A DNA stretch of 64,000 nucleotides, taken from NCBI GenBank assembly GCA_965225915.1, contig OZ245326.1:868001-932000 (forward strand), written 5' to 3'. The notes under the pieces are model-generated. The model did not search any database, had not been told where the DNA came from, and saw only the letters and a program-made list of their open reading frames with translations. Origin of the DNA: JAAXHH01 sp965225915. GTDB taxonomy: Bacteria; JAAXHH01. Position numbers and translations under genes: made by a program. Positions within the stretch are counted from its first letter, which is position 1. Each line of letters starts with the position of its first letter. This document shows, one piece after another, positions 1 to 8,903 of this stretch.

Positions 1-2
1 AG

Positions 3-152
3 GCCAACGGCAAGTTCGAGCACTCTTTATCCGTGCCCGACGCGGTGGATACCGAGGCGATCGACGCGACGTACAAGGACGGCGTCATGACGATCACGCT
101 GCGGAAGTCGAAGCAAGCGCAGCCCAGGCAGATTCCGATCACCGTCGCTTAA
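3..152 (+). CDS. Hsp20/alpha-crystallin small heat-shock protein, C-terminal end (partial)
   Basis: The 5' end lies outside the window; the last 49 residues are visible. They fit the end of an alpha-crystallin domain: the beta8-9 region with A-x-Y-K-D-G-V-M-T-I-T-L-R-K (residues about 27-41 of the fragment), followed by an I-P-I tail, which matches the I-x-I motif that small heat-shock proteins use for oligomer contacts. These ATP-independent holdases keep unfolding proteins soluble for DnaK, which is encoded about 100 bp downstream on the same strand. That is a functionally sensible pairing, although hairpins lie between the two genes. Confidence 0.85.
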   Translation, partial: ANGKFEHSLSVPDAVDTEAIDATYKDGVMTITLRKSKQAQPRQIPITVA

Positions 153-154
153 TC

Positions 155-234
155 CAGGGGCGGGCATGGCCCGCCTCTTCACAGGAGCGGACTATGCCGC
201 CTCTTCACAGGGGCGGGCATGGCTCGCTTTTTCA
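155..234 (+). terminator. Three tandem hairpin units, the last a terminator-like hairpin with a T run
   Basis: Three imperfect tandem units (155-181, 182-207, 208-234; 27, 26 and 27 bp) start 3 bp after the hsp20 stop codon. Each contains a small hairpin: GGCGGGC/GCCCGCC at 159-175, GCGG/CCGC within 187-200, and GCGGGC/GCTCGC (one G-U pair) at 213-227. The last hairpin is followed at once by five T (228-232), a rho-independent terminator shape, and lies just before the dnaK ribosome site. It would reduce hsp20 read-through into dnaK. Confidence 0.6.
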
Positions 235-255
235 TAACTTAGGAGTAATGAACAC

Positions 256-2223
<1,968 letters not shown>

Positions 2224-2257
2224 GGGTAGGTGGTAATTTGGTAGGGTTAAATTAGGG

Positions 2258-2296
2258 AGCCCCTGGATGAAACACAGATATCCAGGGGCTTTTATT
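2258..2296 (+). terminator. Rho-independent terminator of dnaK
   Basis: A perfect 11-bp stem, AGCCCCTGGAT (2258-2268) with ATCCAGGGGCT (2280-2290), closes an 11-nt loop and is followed by TTTATTTA. It sits 35 bp after the dnaK stop codon and before the ribosome site of the next small gene. Confidence 0.88.
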
Positions 2297-2317
2297 TAAT
2301 GATTACAGGAGGTATTT

Positions 2318-2542
2318 GTGAACAAGGTACAGAAGAGGATCGAACAAATAGTGGCCGCCTGGTTTATGCTCTGTATTGGCGCGGCCGTAATTCTTGTGCT
2401 ATACCTGATAGCGTTTGAGTGGGTTGCCTCGAAAGACATAGGGGACGTGATCGGTATCCCGGGCCTGGTAGGGCTTTTGGTCTACGCATTCGTCCTGATC
2501 AAAACAGGGCTCTGGTTACAGCGTAAAGTTCGGGGTGAATGA
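2318..2542 (+). CDS. Small two-helix membrane protein, unknown function
   Basis: A 74-residue protein starting at GTG, chosen because a perfect AGGAGG (2307-2312) sits 5 bp upstream. Two hydrophobic segments (about residues 14-36 and 47-65) are probable membrane helices separated by a short charged loop, with a Lys/Arg-rich end (QRKVRGE). I recognise no family. It follows the dnaK terminator, so it probably has its own promoter or depends on read-through. Confidence 0.6.
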   Translation: MNKVQKRIEQIVAAWFMLCIGAAVILVLYLIAFEWVASKDIGDVIGIPGLVGLLVYAFVLIKTGLWLQRKVRGE

Positions 2543-2662
2543 CGGTCGACCGGTCTGTGATACTTGGACCGCCTCAACATACGCCAGGAGGGATCCCTGT
2601 TTCTGTGTGTTGGCGATGAGGATCAATCTCCGAAACGGGTATCACTCCCCGAAACGATACGA

Positions 2663-3187
2663 TTAACCTATATTTCCATACCTCCACAAATCATTACTCA
2701 TGCTAAATGATGCGGCAATACCCAATCCCCGCCAAACTGATATGCCGCCACCGAAAGATGCGAGCATATCTGTAATGAATGTTTCGTCCATAAGGTCGTA
2801 GTAGTCGAAGTCGCCTCGCTTGATTTCCACACCGATCAGTCCTTCGACATAAAACCTTCTGGATCGGTCGTAAAGTCGAAGACCTCCGGCAATTGGTATC
2901 CCCTGATACGCCGCGTCTATGTCAATCACGATATCGCCTTCAAAGAGGAGTTCGTCTTTATACGTGCCATAGTGATTGAATCCGGCCTTGCCAACCAGGT
3001 TGACCATACCCGAATACATGACCGGATAGGAAACGGCCACAAGACCGCCGAATCCTGTTCCATCCGCCAGTACTCCCAGGTTTTCCATTGCTATGGGTAC
3101 ATGTCCTTCAATTTGCAGAGAAACCTGGGCATTTGCTTTCCCGATCATCAGACAGGGAATCAAAAGTAGAAATAGTACAGGTCGCAT
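2663..3187 (-). CDS. Secreted beta-barrel-like protein, unknown function
   Basis: A 174-residue protein with a classic signal peptide (hydrophobic core about residues 3-14, cleavage after A-N-A-Q near residue 20). The mature part alternates hydrophobic and polar residues and is rich in Gly, Tyr and aromatics (for example FYVEGLIGVEI and FGGGISVWRGLGIAASF), as expected of outer-membrane beta strands. The ATG at 3187 has an AGGAG ribosome site 7-8 bp upstream. It does not end in the usual terminal Phe, so the barrel assignment is an inference. It faces the decayed genes at 3.2-4.0 kb. Confidence 0.6.
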   Translation of the reverse strand: MRPVLFLLLIPCLMIGKANAQVSLQIEGHVPIAMENLGVLADGTGFGGLVAVSYPVMYSGMVNLVGKAGFNHYGTYKDELLFEGDIVIDIDAAYQGIPIAGGLRLYDRSRRFYVEGLIGVEIKRGDFDYYDLMDETFITDMLASFGGGISVWRGLGIAASFSMSNDLWRYGNIG

Positions 3188-3221
3188 AGTTATCTCCTTT
3201 CACTTCCTGGAGCACGTTTAC

Positions 3222-3437
3222 TCACCTTCTAGCATCACCGAATCCGAATTCATCCAGAACGGTGACTATATGCCTGGCGTTCGCGGCGTCTGGTTTGATA
3301 TAGATATCGAGGTCCCCGGTTTACCGGGGCGCCCCATGGTAGGCAAGGGCGTATCCACCGACGATCATGTACTCAACGCGATGGGCGTTTTACAACTCGA
3401 GCAACGTGCTGAAGTCGGGCTTGGGCTGCAGGTCCAT
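3222..3437 (-). pseudogene. Nucleotidyltransferase-family protein, truncated with two internal stops
   Basis: Read on the minus strand, this 72-codon stretch is a recognisable nucleotidyltransferase N-terminus: M-D-L-Q-P-K-P-D-F-S-T-L-L-E-L, an in-frame TAA, then NAHRVEYMIVGGYALAYHGA, a second TAA where the family has Tyr, then TGDLDIYIKPDA. GG[YF]A plus D-x-D are the nucleotide- and metal-binding motifs of the minimal nucleotidyltransferase fold. Intact members are about 170-180 residues; this one stops after about 70. It overlaps the small relic upstream, the usual order of this toxin-antitoxin-like pair. Confidence 0.75.
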
Positions 3438-3565
3438 AGAATTGGTAGCGGAGGTATTCGCCGGCGGCGATCCGTTTTTCCGGTGTTTTGCTCAGCCAGT
3501 ATGCAAAAACATCCGTCGTGGAGGTTTTATCGTTCAGGGGCCGTTTTTGAATAGATTTTTATCAT
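3373..3565 (-). pseudogene. Small partner protein of the nucleotidyltransferase, frameshifted
   Basis: The minus strand starts at ATG 3565 after a GGAGG ribosome site and reads MIKIYSKTAPE before an early stop. Shifting one frame near 3530 gives NDKTSTTDVFAYWLSKTPEK, then a segment I-A-A-G-E-Y-L-R-Y-Q-F-Y-G-P and a basic end RVVKRPSR. This is the typical small protein encoded just upstream of such nucleotidyltransferases. Its length of 193 nt is not a multiple of three, in line with one indel. The stop overlaps the start of the next relic, so the pair was once translationally coupled. Confidence 0.7.
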
Positions 3566-3640
3566 ACGGGCGACCTCCATGTTATCGGTGGGTCTACCCA
3601 AAATAACCCTTAAATCACGCGGTGTCAACCTGATAGACAG

Positions 3641-3786
3641 TACAACCAGCCCTGGTTCGCCAGGCATTGGAGCGTTATCTTGAGGACTATGATGATCTTA
3701 GCATAGCTATCGTCCGTCTGAGGGATCCCTCGGATCCAGTACTGGCCTGGGGCAGGGTCAGGAACGAGTTACTTGATTCGAATTAA
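3641..3786 (+). pseudogene. RelB-type antitoxin relic (C-terminal part)
   Basis: The open stretch ends in QALERYLEDYDDLSIAIVRL followed by RDPSDPVLAWGRVRNELLDSN, resembling the C-terminal half of RelB/RHH-type antitoxins (acidic linker, then a hydrophobic toxin-binding helix). In the same frame, two stop codons lie just upstream (3631-3636), and no N-terminal DNA-binding part can be found, so the gene is decayed. Its stop overlaps the start of the RelE relic that follows, the standard TA arrangement. Confidence 0.6.
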
Positions 3787-4022
3787 TGAAAGCTCGGCAA
3801 AAGAACTTGCGCGTATACCCCGGAAAGACCGACCTCGTGTAATTCATGCGATCGATGGCCTAAGCGACCATCCTCTTCAGGCAGTCCGATAAAAGGCGAG
3901 AATCGTGGAATAAGACGGATCCGTGCAGGCGACTACAGGTACTGTACGAAGTAGGCTTTGACCAGCTTATCATACTCGTAGTACGGGTTGCCAAAAGTGG
4001 GGAAGTGAACCGGCGACGATAA
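3770..4022 (+). pseudogene. RelE-type toxin relic with stops and a frameshift
   Basis: The first part reads LIRINESSAKELARIPRKDR followed by P-R-V-I-H-A-I-D-G-L-S-D-H-P, the N-terminal half of a RelE mRNA interferase. Two in-frame stops follow (near 3890 and 3911). After a one-base shift near 3925 the other half is intact: LQVLYEVGFDQLIILVVRVA followed by K-S-G-E-V-N-R-R-R and a stop at 4022, the conserved C-terminal strand pair and basic tail of RelE. Together with the antitoxin relic upstream it marks a dead relBE locus. Confidence 0.75.
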
Positions 4023-4233
4023 CAACCAGTCAAGGAAGAGTTCGAATATAGTCCAAATCCAGTCTGTATATTATGTGAATAAGCATTTGTGCCTGATGTA
4101 ATACTATTACAGTATGCTGAATGGCCAGTTTTCCCTAGGGCCGGCGATGGCAACCTTCCGTTCTTCGTGACCGAACCGTAGAGCACCTTTTAAACCGGGG
4201 ATCCTCTCCCCGCACCCATAAGGAGTTCGACTC

Positions 4234-5130
4234 ATGAAACACCGCATCGCAACCATAACACTCTGCCTGGTGATGGCCTTGATCACCGGCCGGGCAGCTG
4301 CCCAAGACGGCTTCTACCTTCGGACCAACCTGGGCTTCGCAGTGGCACCGGGCCTGACCCTCGATGCGAGGGACAGTGACTGGGGTACGAAATGCGACAA
4401 GCTTTCCAATCCCGGCCTCGCCGAGACAGGCGTCGACGACTGCCTGACCGCGCCTCCCCCAGCGCAGTGGACCCATGAAGTAGGCCGGGGAAACGGGGTA
4501 CAGAGCGTGCTCGCCCTGGGTTACAAACGGAGCGGTCTGCGGTTTGAGGGCGAATACCTCTACCGGACCACGACATATAAGCCGGGCGAGGGTGAATCGC
4601 AGATTATCGACGTGGTGACCCAGGAGAAGCAGCAGCAGGAACTGGAAACCCTCGATGGCGGTCTCGAAGACCTGATGGCGCATAGCTTCTTCGCCAACGC
4701 GTACTACGACTTCCGGTCCGACTCGCCCTTTACGCCCTGGCTCGGGCTTGGCGTAGGGGTCGCGCGCACGTCACTGGATTACCACGGACGCTTCAAGCGA
4801 AATGATGATCCGGACGCGATCTCGACCTTCGAAGATCCGCTGTTGAAGGCCCGGCTCGCCGGGACCACAACGATCGGCAGGCACAAGCTGAACGATTTGC
4901 TGACCGCCTACCAGGCCATGGCCGGTGTGGATTATGCTCTCAGCGAACCGGTCACAATAGGGCTCAGAATTGGATGGTCCAAGTTCAGTGAGTTCGACGC
5001 CGAAGAAGAGTGGACGCAACTCCGCAGCCACGAGTCATCGGTCGGGCGGGGGTTCGATGTCTTATACGGCGTTGCGACCGACGATCTCATGATGATCGGG
5101 GCCAGTCTGAACATGATGTATAGCTTCTGA
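4234..5130 (+). CDS. Outer-membrane beta-barrel protein
   Basis: A 298-residue protein with a signal peptide (core about residues 6-18, cleavage after A-A-A-Q near 24) and alternating amphipathic strands ending in NMMYSF. A C-terminal Phe preceded by alternating hydrophobics is the usual recognition signal for BAM-dependent barrels. A mid-part rich in Glu/Gln (about residues 125-150) is a likely periplasmic or external loop. Two Cys near residues 49 and 69 may pair. The ATG at 4234 has AAGGAG at 4220-4225. The specific function is unknown; porin-like, OmpW-like and surface-antigen roles are all possible. Confidence 0.7.
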   Translation: MKHRIATITLCLVMALITGRAAAQDGFYLRTNLGFAVAPGLTLDARDSDWGTKCDKLSNPGLAETGVDDCLTAPPPAQWTHEVGRGNGVQSVLALGYKRSGLRFEGEYLYRTTTYKPGEGESQIIDVVTQEKQQQELETLDGGLEDLMAHSFFANAYYDFRSDSPFTPWLGLGVGVARTSLDYHGRFKRNDDPDAISTFEDPLLKARLAGTTTIGRHKLNDLLTAYQAMAGVDYALSEPVTIGLRIGWSKFSEFDAEEEWTQLRSHESSVGRGFDVLYGVATDDLMMIGASLNMMYSF

Positions 5131-5256
5131 TTCAGACGGTGCATGTAGGATCCTGATTCGGCTTTTGCAGTTGGAACTCTGATTCGGTCAGCGTTTAGAG
5201 AATAATGATTCGGCTTGAGTAAGAAGAGTCCTGATTCGGACGTTTCATGAAGAACG
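5127..5256 (+). repeat. Five tandem units of exactly 26 bp spanning the omp-dapF gap
   Basis: The 9-mer CTGATTCGG (first base A in unit 4; CTGATTCAG in unit 1) recurs at 5127, 5153, 5179, 5205 and 5231, always exactly 26 bp apart, while the other 17 bases are only loosely similar (mostly a purine-rich AGGA/AGAA stretch near the end). Unit 1 contains the TGA stop codon of the upstream barrel gene (5128-5130) and unit 5 contains the dapF start codon. Because 26 is not a multiple of three, the repeated TGA falls in all three frames. Confidence 0.85.
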
Positions 5257-6125
5257 GCTACTTCAAGGGTCACGGATTGGGCAACGAATACATCGTGCTG
5301 GATCCGGCAGAACTAACCTTCCCGCTGACGCCCGGTCACATCGCCAGGATAAGTGATCGACGGAAGGGCCTTGGAAGCGATGGCGCCCTAACTCTCGAAG
5401 ATTCCGATTTGGCGGACTTTGGCCTGAGGATCTGGAACCCCGATGGAAGCGAGGCGGAAACATCGGGCAACGGTCTCCGGATATTCGCCTGTTATCTCCA
5501 CGCCACGGGCCGAACGCAGAAGCAGTCGTTCTCCGTTGAAACGCCCGCCAGAACGGTACGCATAGAAGCCCATATCGATCACCATGGCGCAGTCGTTGGA
5601 GCGACCGTACACATGGGCACGTCAACGTTCAACCCCTTGGCGCTGCCCTGCACCCTGGACGTCGATGAACTGATCGAGCAACCCATCGACGTCGGGTACG
5701 AAACGCTGGCGTTCACGGGAGTGAGCGTGGGTAATCCACACTGCGTCGTATTCCACCCGGGGAATCGCCCCTGGAGCCGCGACGACCTGCTGCGGCTCGG
5801 TCCCAAACTCGAGACCCATTCCATCTTCCCCGAAAGTACCAACGTACAGTTGGCCGAACCCACCGGTCCCGACTCAATCCGCATCCTGATCTGGGAACGA
5901 GGTGCAGGCGAAACGAAGTCGTCCGGATCATCTGCCTGTGCGGCGGCGAGCGCCGCGGTGCGCCTGGGCTTGGTCACTCCGCCCGTGACCGTCGAATCAC
6001 GGGGCGGTGCTTTGCTTGTTGAGGTGGACGAAGAGTACAGCCTGACGCTGACTGGCCCCGTGGCCGAAGTCGGCCGGGGCACGCTGAGTTCGACACTTTT
6101 GTGCGAAATCGAGGCATTGGATTAA
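5247..6125 (+). CDS. dapF: Diaminopimelate epimerase homologue lacking both catalytic cysteines
   Basis: A 292-residue protein with the two-domain DapF fold signatures: F-K-G-H-G-L-G-N at the start, NPDGSEAE then SGNG (residues 73-76), VGNPHCV (161-167), ESTN (196-199) and ERGAGET (218-223). DapF converts LL- to meso-diaminopimelate for lysine and peptidoglycan synthesis. In well-studied DapF the acid/base pair is Cys in [MA]CGNG and Cys in A-C-G-[ST]-G-A-C-A; here both are Ser (Ser73 in TSGNG and Ser226 in KSSGSSACA). Either a variant mechanism or another substrate is possible. The start codon lies inside the last 26-bp repeat unit. Confidence 0.8.
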   Translation: MKNGYFKGHGLGNEYIVLDPAELTFPLTPGHIARISDRRKGLGSDGALTLEDSDLADFGLRIWNPDGSEAETSGNGLRIFACYLHATGRTQKQSFSVETPARTVRIEAHIDHHGAVVGATVHMGTSTFNPLALPCTLDVDELIEQPIDVGYETLAFTGVSVGNPHCVVFHPGNRPWSRDDLLRLGPKLETHSIFPESTNVQLAEPTGPDSIRILIWERGAGETKSSGSSACAAASAAVRLGLVTPPVTVESRGGALLVEVDEEYSLTLTGPVAEVGRGTLSSTLLCEIEALD

Positions 6126-6158
6126 CACGTGCACTGGATATCGAAGCACTAGACTAAC
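6108..6158 (+). repeat. Partial duplication of the dapF 3' end
   Basis: The last codons and stop of dapF (ATCGAGGCATTGGATTAAC at 6108-6126) are repeated 32 bp downstream as ATCGAAGCACTAGACTAAC (6140-6158), with 15 of 19 positions identical. The copy keeps its own TAA. This is one of several stop-codon-containing duplications in the window. Confidence 0.6.
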
Positions 6159-6171
6159 GACTACAATTTGC

Positions 6172-6200
6172 TTGACACAAACAAGCCAGATTTCTATATT
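6172..6200 (+). promoter_or_regulatory. Sigma70-type promoter of tRNA-Asn
   Basis: TTGACA (6172-6177) and TATATT (6195-6200) are separated by 17 bp, a consensus-like spacing, and the -10 box ends 24 bp before the mature tRNA start. Confidence 0.75.
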
Positions 6201-6224
6201 TTATTGCTGTTGTAATCGCCATTT

Positions 6225-6296
6225 TCCTCGGTAGCTCAATGGCAGAGCGAGTGGCTGTTAACCACTAGGTTGTAGGTTCGAGTCCTACCCGAGGAG
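6225..6296 (+). tRNA. tRNA-Asn (anticodon GTT)
   Basis: A 72-nt cloverleaf: acceptor stem TCCTCGG (6225-6231) pairs with CCGAGGA (6289-6295), discriminator G; D stem GCTC/GAGC; anticodon stem AGTGG/CCACT with loop CTGTTAA, anticodon GTT at 6257-6259; T stem GTAGG/CCTAC with loop TTCGAGT. No CCA is encoded, so the 3' end must be added by CCA-transferase. Confidence 0.97.
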
Positions 6297-6338
6297 TCAG
6301 AAATCCATCTGCAAACTTAGCCGTATCATCGCGACATA

Positions 6339-6374
6339 CAAGAGGCCCCGAGGGACTTTCCTATCGGGGTCTTG
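6339..6374 (+). terminator. Hairpin downstream of tRNA-Asn
   Basis: CAAGAggCCCCGA (6339-6351) can pair with TCGGGGTCTTG (6364-6374) with a two-base bulge. It is followed by TCGTATTCT, not by a clean T run, so termination is likely but not certain. Confidence 0.5.
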
Positions 6375-6427
6375 TCGTATTCTACGGCCCCATTATCGCG
6401 TCTATCTCACTCTGACAAGGCTACCCG

Positions 6428-7885
6428 ATGACACATGACGTATCGCCTCTTTCTTCACGATGGCCTTCTAAAGAACGAATGTTGGAAGTTCAACAGGCAC
6501 TCAACGAAATCCTTGCAGATGCCATTGAAGCCGTGCAGTCGGGGCCCGTCGCTCCTCAGGTGGACCAGGATGCATTACGTGAAAGACTCAAACGTTTTGA
6601 TTTCCAGAAACCGCTCGACCTGATGGATGCATCGCAGGAAGCCATTGATCTGCTGGGACACGGTATGGTTCATGTGATGCATCCGAGATACTTCGGCCTC
6701 TTCAATCCGAGTGTGACGTTCCCGTCGATTCTGGCGGATCAGATCACCGCTCACTTCAACCCGCAACTCGCGGTCTGGTCCCATGCACCGGCCGCTGTGG
6801 AGATTGAAAGGCATACTATCGAGGCGATAGGCGGTCTCGTTGGGTGGCAGCCCGACCAGATCTCCGGCCATTTCACGACTGGAGGCGCGGAAGCCAACTT
6901 TACGGCCGTGCTCATGGCGCTCACTGGAACGTGCCCCGACTTCGCTGAATACGGCGGGCGCGCGTTTGCTGGACAACCTCGTCTTTACGTGTCGTCAGAA
7001 AGCCATCTCGCCTGGATCAGGATTGCCCATCATGCTGGTATTGGCAGAAACGCCGTTAGATTGGTGCCGACTGACGGTAGGGGAAAGCTTGATCCGCATA
7101 TTCTTGCGAAGCAGATTGAGCAGGACCGCGCTGCAGGTGACGTGCCCTTCTTCGTGGGGGCGACCGCCGGAACGACCAATGCCGGCATGATTGATCCTCT
7201 GGAAGATTGTTATGTCATCGCCCGGGACAATGATTTGTGGTTCCATGTCGATGCGGCATGGGGAGGAGGCGGGCTGTTGAACCCGCACTCCGCCGAACAT
7301 CTTCGCGGGATCGAAAAAGCCGATTCCATCACCTTGGACGCGCACAAATGGTTCGCGGTGCCGATGGGTGCCGGCATTTTCCTTTGCCAGGATGAAAACC
7401 TGCTTGCAAGCACCTTCCATGTGACCACAGGCTACATGCCGACGAGCCCGGAGGCTGCGGTTGACCCCTATTCCCATTCCCTCCAATGGTCGCGGCGATT
7501 CATTGGCCTGAAGCTCTTTCTCTCGCTAGCCTGCCTGGGCTGGCCGGGATACCGGGAGCATGTCGGACAGACTTTGCAGTTGGCGAAGTCGTTGAGATCT
7601 CAACTCTCCGAGAACGCCTGGCGCGTGGTGAATGACAGCCCACTCGCCGTCGTCTGTTTCGTCGACGACCACGGGCATGCGGACCCGAAAACAACGGGTG
7701 ATCATATAGAAAAGGGAGGACGCGCATGGCTTTCAGTGGTCAAGCTTGAAGGCCAAACCGTTTTGCGCGCCTGCATAACCAGTCATTTTACGCGAGAAGA
7801 ACACATCTCCGTGCTTATGGATGAACTTAATCGCTCACGAGCGACGCAGATTCCAAACTCGAAGCCGAGTGATCCGAGCCCATGA
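6428..7885 (+). CDS. PLP-dependent group II amino-acid decarboxylase
   Basis: A 485-residue fold-type I decarboxylase of the glutamate/aromatic amino acid/2,4-diaminobutyrate decarboxylase group. The PLP lysine is K307 in DAHKW; the aspartate that holds the pyridine nitrogen is in HVDAAWGGG (273-281), and TTGGAEAN (150-157) binds phosphate. These enzymes remove the alpha-carboxyl group of an amino acid, giving an amine such as beta-alanine, GABA or diaminopropane. The substrate cannot be told from the sequence. The stop overlaps the next start in an ATGA, so a methyltransferase-like membrane protein is co-translated. Confidence 0.85.
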   Translation: MTHDVSPLSSRWPSKERMLEVQQALNEILADAIEAVQSGPVAPQVDQDALRERLKRFDFQKPLDLMDASQEAIDLLGHGMVHVMHPRYFGLFNPSVTFPSILADQITAHFNPQLAVWSHAPAAVEIERHTIEAIGGLVGWQPDQISGHFTTGGAEANFTAVLMALTGTCPDFAEYGGRAFAGQPRLYVSSESHLAWIRIAHHAGIGRNAVRLVPTDGRGKLDPHILAKQIEQDRAAGDVPFFVGATAGTTNAGMIDPLEDCYVIARDNDLWFHVDAAWGGGGLLNPHSAEHLRGIEKADSITLDAHKWFAVPMGAGIFLCQDENLLASTFHVTTGYMPTSPEAAVDPYSHSLQWSRRFIGLKLFLSLACLGWPGYREHVGQTLQLAKSLRSQLSENAWRVVNDSPLAVVCFVDDHGHADPKTTGDHIEKGGRAWLSVVKLEGQTVLRACITSHFTREEHISVLMDELNRSRATQIPNSKPSDPSP

Positions 7886-8502
7886 GCGAGTTAATCCGCG
7901 TTATATTTGCGATCGACATTGTCGTTCTTCTGATGCTGTTGTTTGGAACTACCTGGAGTATCGCAGTTCCCAGGAAACGCATTTGGCCCCCACCCCGGGA
8001 TCTGTCCTGGCATATTGTAACCATATGGATATGTTTTCTCGTCGTATTCGGGTGCAATGCGGCGCTGCTGGTTCTTGACTGGAACACCTGGTTATTCAAG
8101 GACAGTCTCCGCTTCATCGTTGGGATTCCTCTCGCGGTATTCGGTGGACTGCTGGTGATCTGGGGGATCAGCAACGTTGGTACAAAGAATACCCTGGGAC
8201 AAAGAGCCGGATTCGTCTCCGCCGGACCCTACCGGTTTACGCGGAATCCGCAATACCTGGGTGACATCCTTATCTTTATCGGCTTGAGTGTGATCGCAAA
8301 CTCTTCCCTCCTGTGGACCTCCCACGCGCTCCTCATAGTTGTATTACTCATTACACCCTGGTGCGAGGAACCCTGGCTGGAAGAACAGTACGGAGAGGCG
8401 TACATCAGCTATCGGCGGGATACGCCCCGGTTTCTTTCGCGACCAGTTGCAAATCAGGATTGCCGAACTTACGCACTGCGCCTTCCTTGCAAGCTTTCAT
8501 AG
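7882..8502 (+). CDS. Membrane methyltransferase of the isoprenylcysteine/phospholipid (ICMT/PEMT) type
   Basis: A 206-residue protein with four or five hydrophobic segments (about residues 4-27, 40-62, 75-97 and 128-150). The conserved part has GPYRFTRNPQYLGDIL (about residues 114-129), the motif of small integral-membrane methyltransferases that use S-adenosylmethionine, followed by E-E-P-W-L-E-E-Q-Y-G-x-x-Y near 175 (the EE and Y positions of the family). The substrate may be an isoprenylated or lipid molecule. Its start codon overlaps the decarboxylase stop by 4 bp, so the two are coupled and may act on related metabolites. Confidence 0.75.
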   Translation: MSELIRVIFAIDIVVLLMLLFGTTWSIAVPRKRIWPPPRDLSWHIVTIWICFLVVFGCNAALLVLDWNTWLFKDSLRFIVGIPLAVFGGLLVIWGISNVGTKNTLGQRAGFVSAGPYRFTRNPQYLGDILIFIGLSVIANSSLLWTSHALLIVVLLITPWCEEPWLEEQYGEAYISYRRDTPRFLSRPVANQDCRTYALRLPCKLS

Positions 8503-8612
8503 AGTTGAATCAGCAACTGATCCGAGTTTTACATCTGGACTACGGATGACAGGACAGCCTGGCACCCGGTATCCAGTATGTAATCCAGAGATCGAAACGC
8601 ACAGACGATCAC

Positions 8613-8647
8613 TTGACAATCCTTAAAGTATGATATATTGTCATACT
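8613..8647 (+). promoter_or_regulatory. mazEF promoter with overlapping palindromic operator
   Basis: TTGACA (8613-8618) and a TATATT -10-like box (8634-8639, spacing 15) precede the mazE start. The perfect inverted repeat AGTATGA (8627-8633) / TCATACT (8641-8647) flanks the -10 box with a 7-bp centre, the arrangement expected for autorepression by the antitoxin. A strong AAGGAGG ribosome site follows at 8648-8654. Confidence 0.7.
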
Positions 8648-8663
8648 AAGGAGGATTGCCACC

Positions 8664-8903
8664 ATGAAATCCAAGATCGCTATTACACTGGACGAGGAAA
8701 TCGTCAGGCAACTCGACTATTTAATTATGCAGCAGTCATATAAGAACAGAAGCCAGGCGATCGAGGAAGCCGTCGCGGAAAAACTGGATCGACTCAAACA
8801 GGGTCGATTGGCAAGAGAATGTGCGAAACTGGACCCTGTCGTGGAACAGGAGATGGCTGAAGAAGGACTCGTGGAGGATGTGAATACTTGGCCCGAATAT
8901 TGA
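8664..8903 (+). CDS. MazE-type ribbon-helix-helix antitoxin
   Basis: A 79-residue protein. Residues 1-45 form a ribbon-helix-helix domain (K-I-A-I-T-L-D-E-E as the DNA-contacting strand, then QSYKNRSQAIEEAV as the helices). The acidic end (EQEMAEEGLVEDVNTWPEY) is a typical toxin-wrapping tail. It should neutralise the MazF-like toxin encoded by the overlapping next gene and bind the palindrome in the promoter just upstream. Start ATG 8664 follows AAGGAGG. Confidence 0.88.
   Translation: MKSKIAITLDEEIVRQLDYLIMQQSYKNRSQAIEEAVAEKLDRLKQGRLARECAKLDPVVEQEMAEEGLVEDVNTWPEY

Noticed and set aside
5127..5256. CRISPR array
   Set aside because: The conserved part is just 9 bp with 17-bp intervals, far from repeat lengths of CRISPR, and no cas genes are near.
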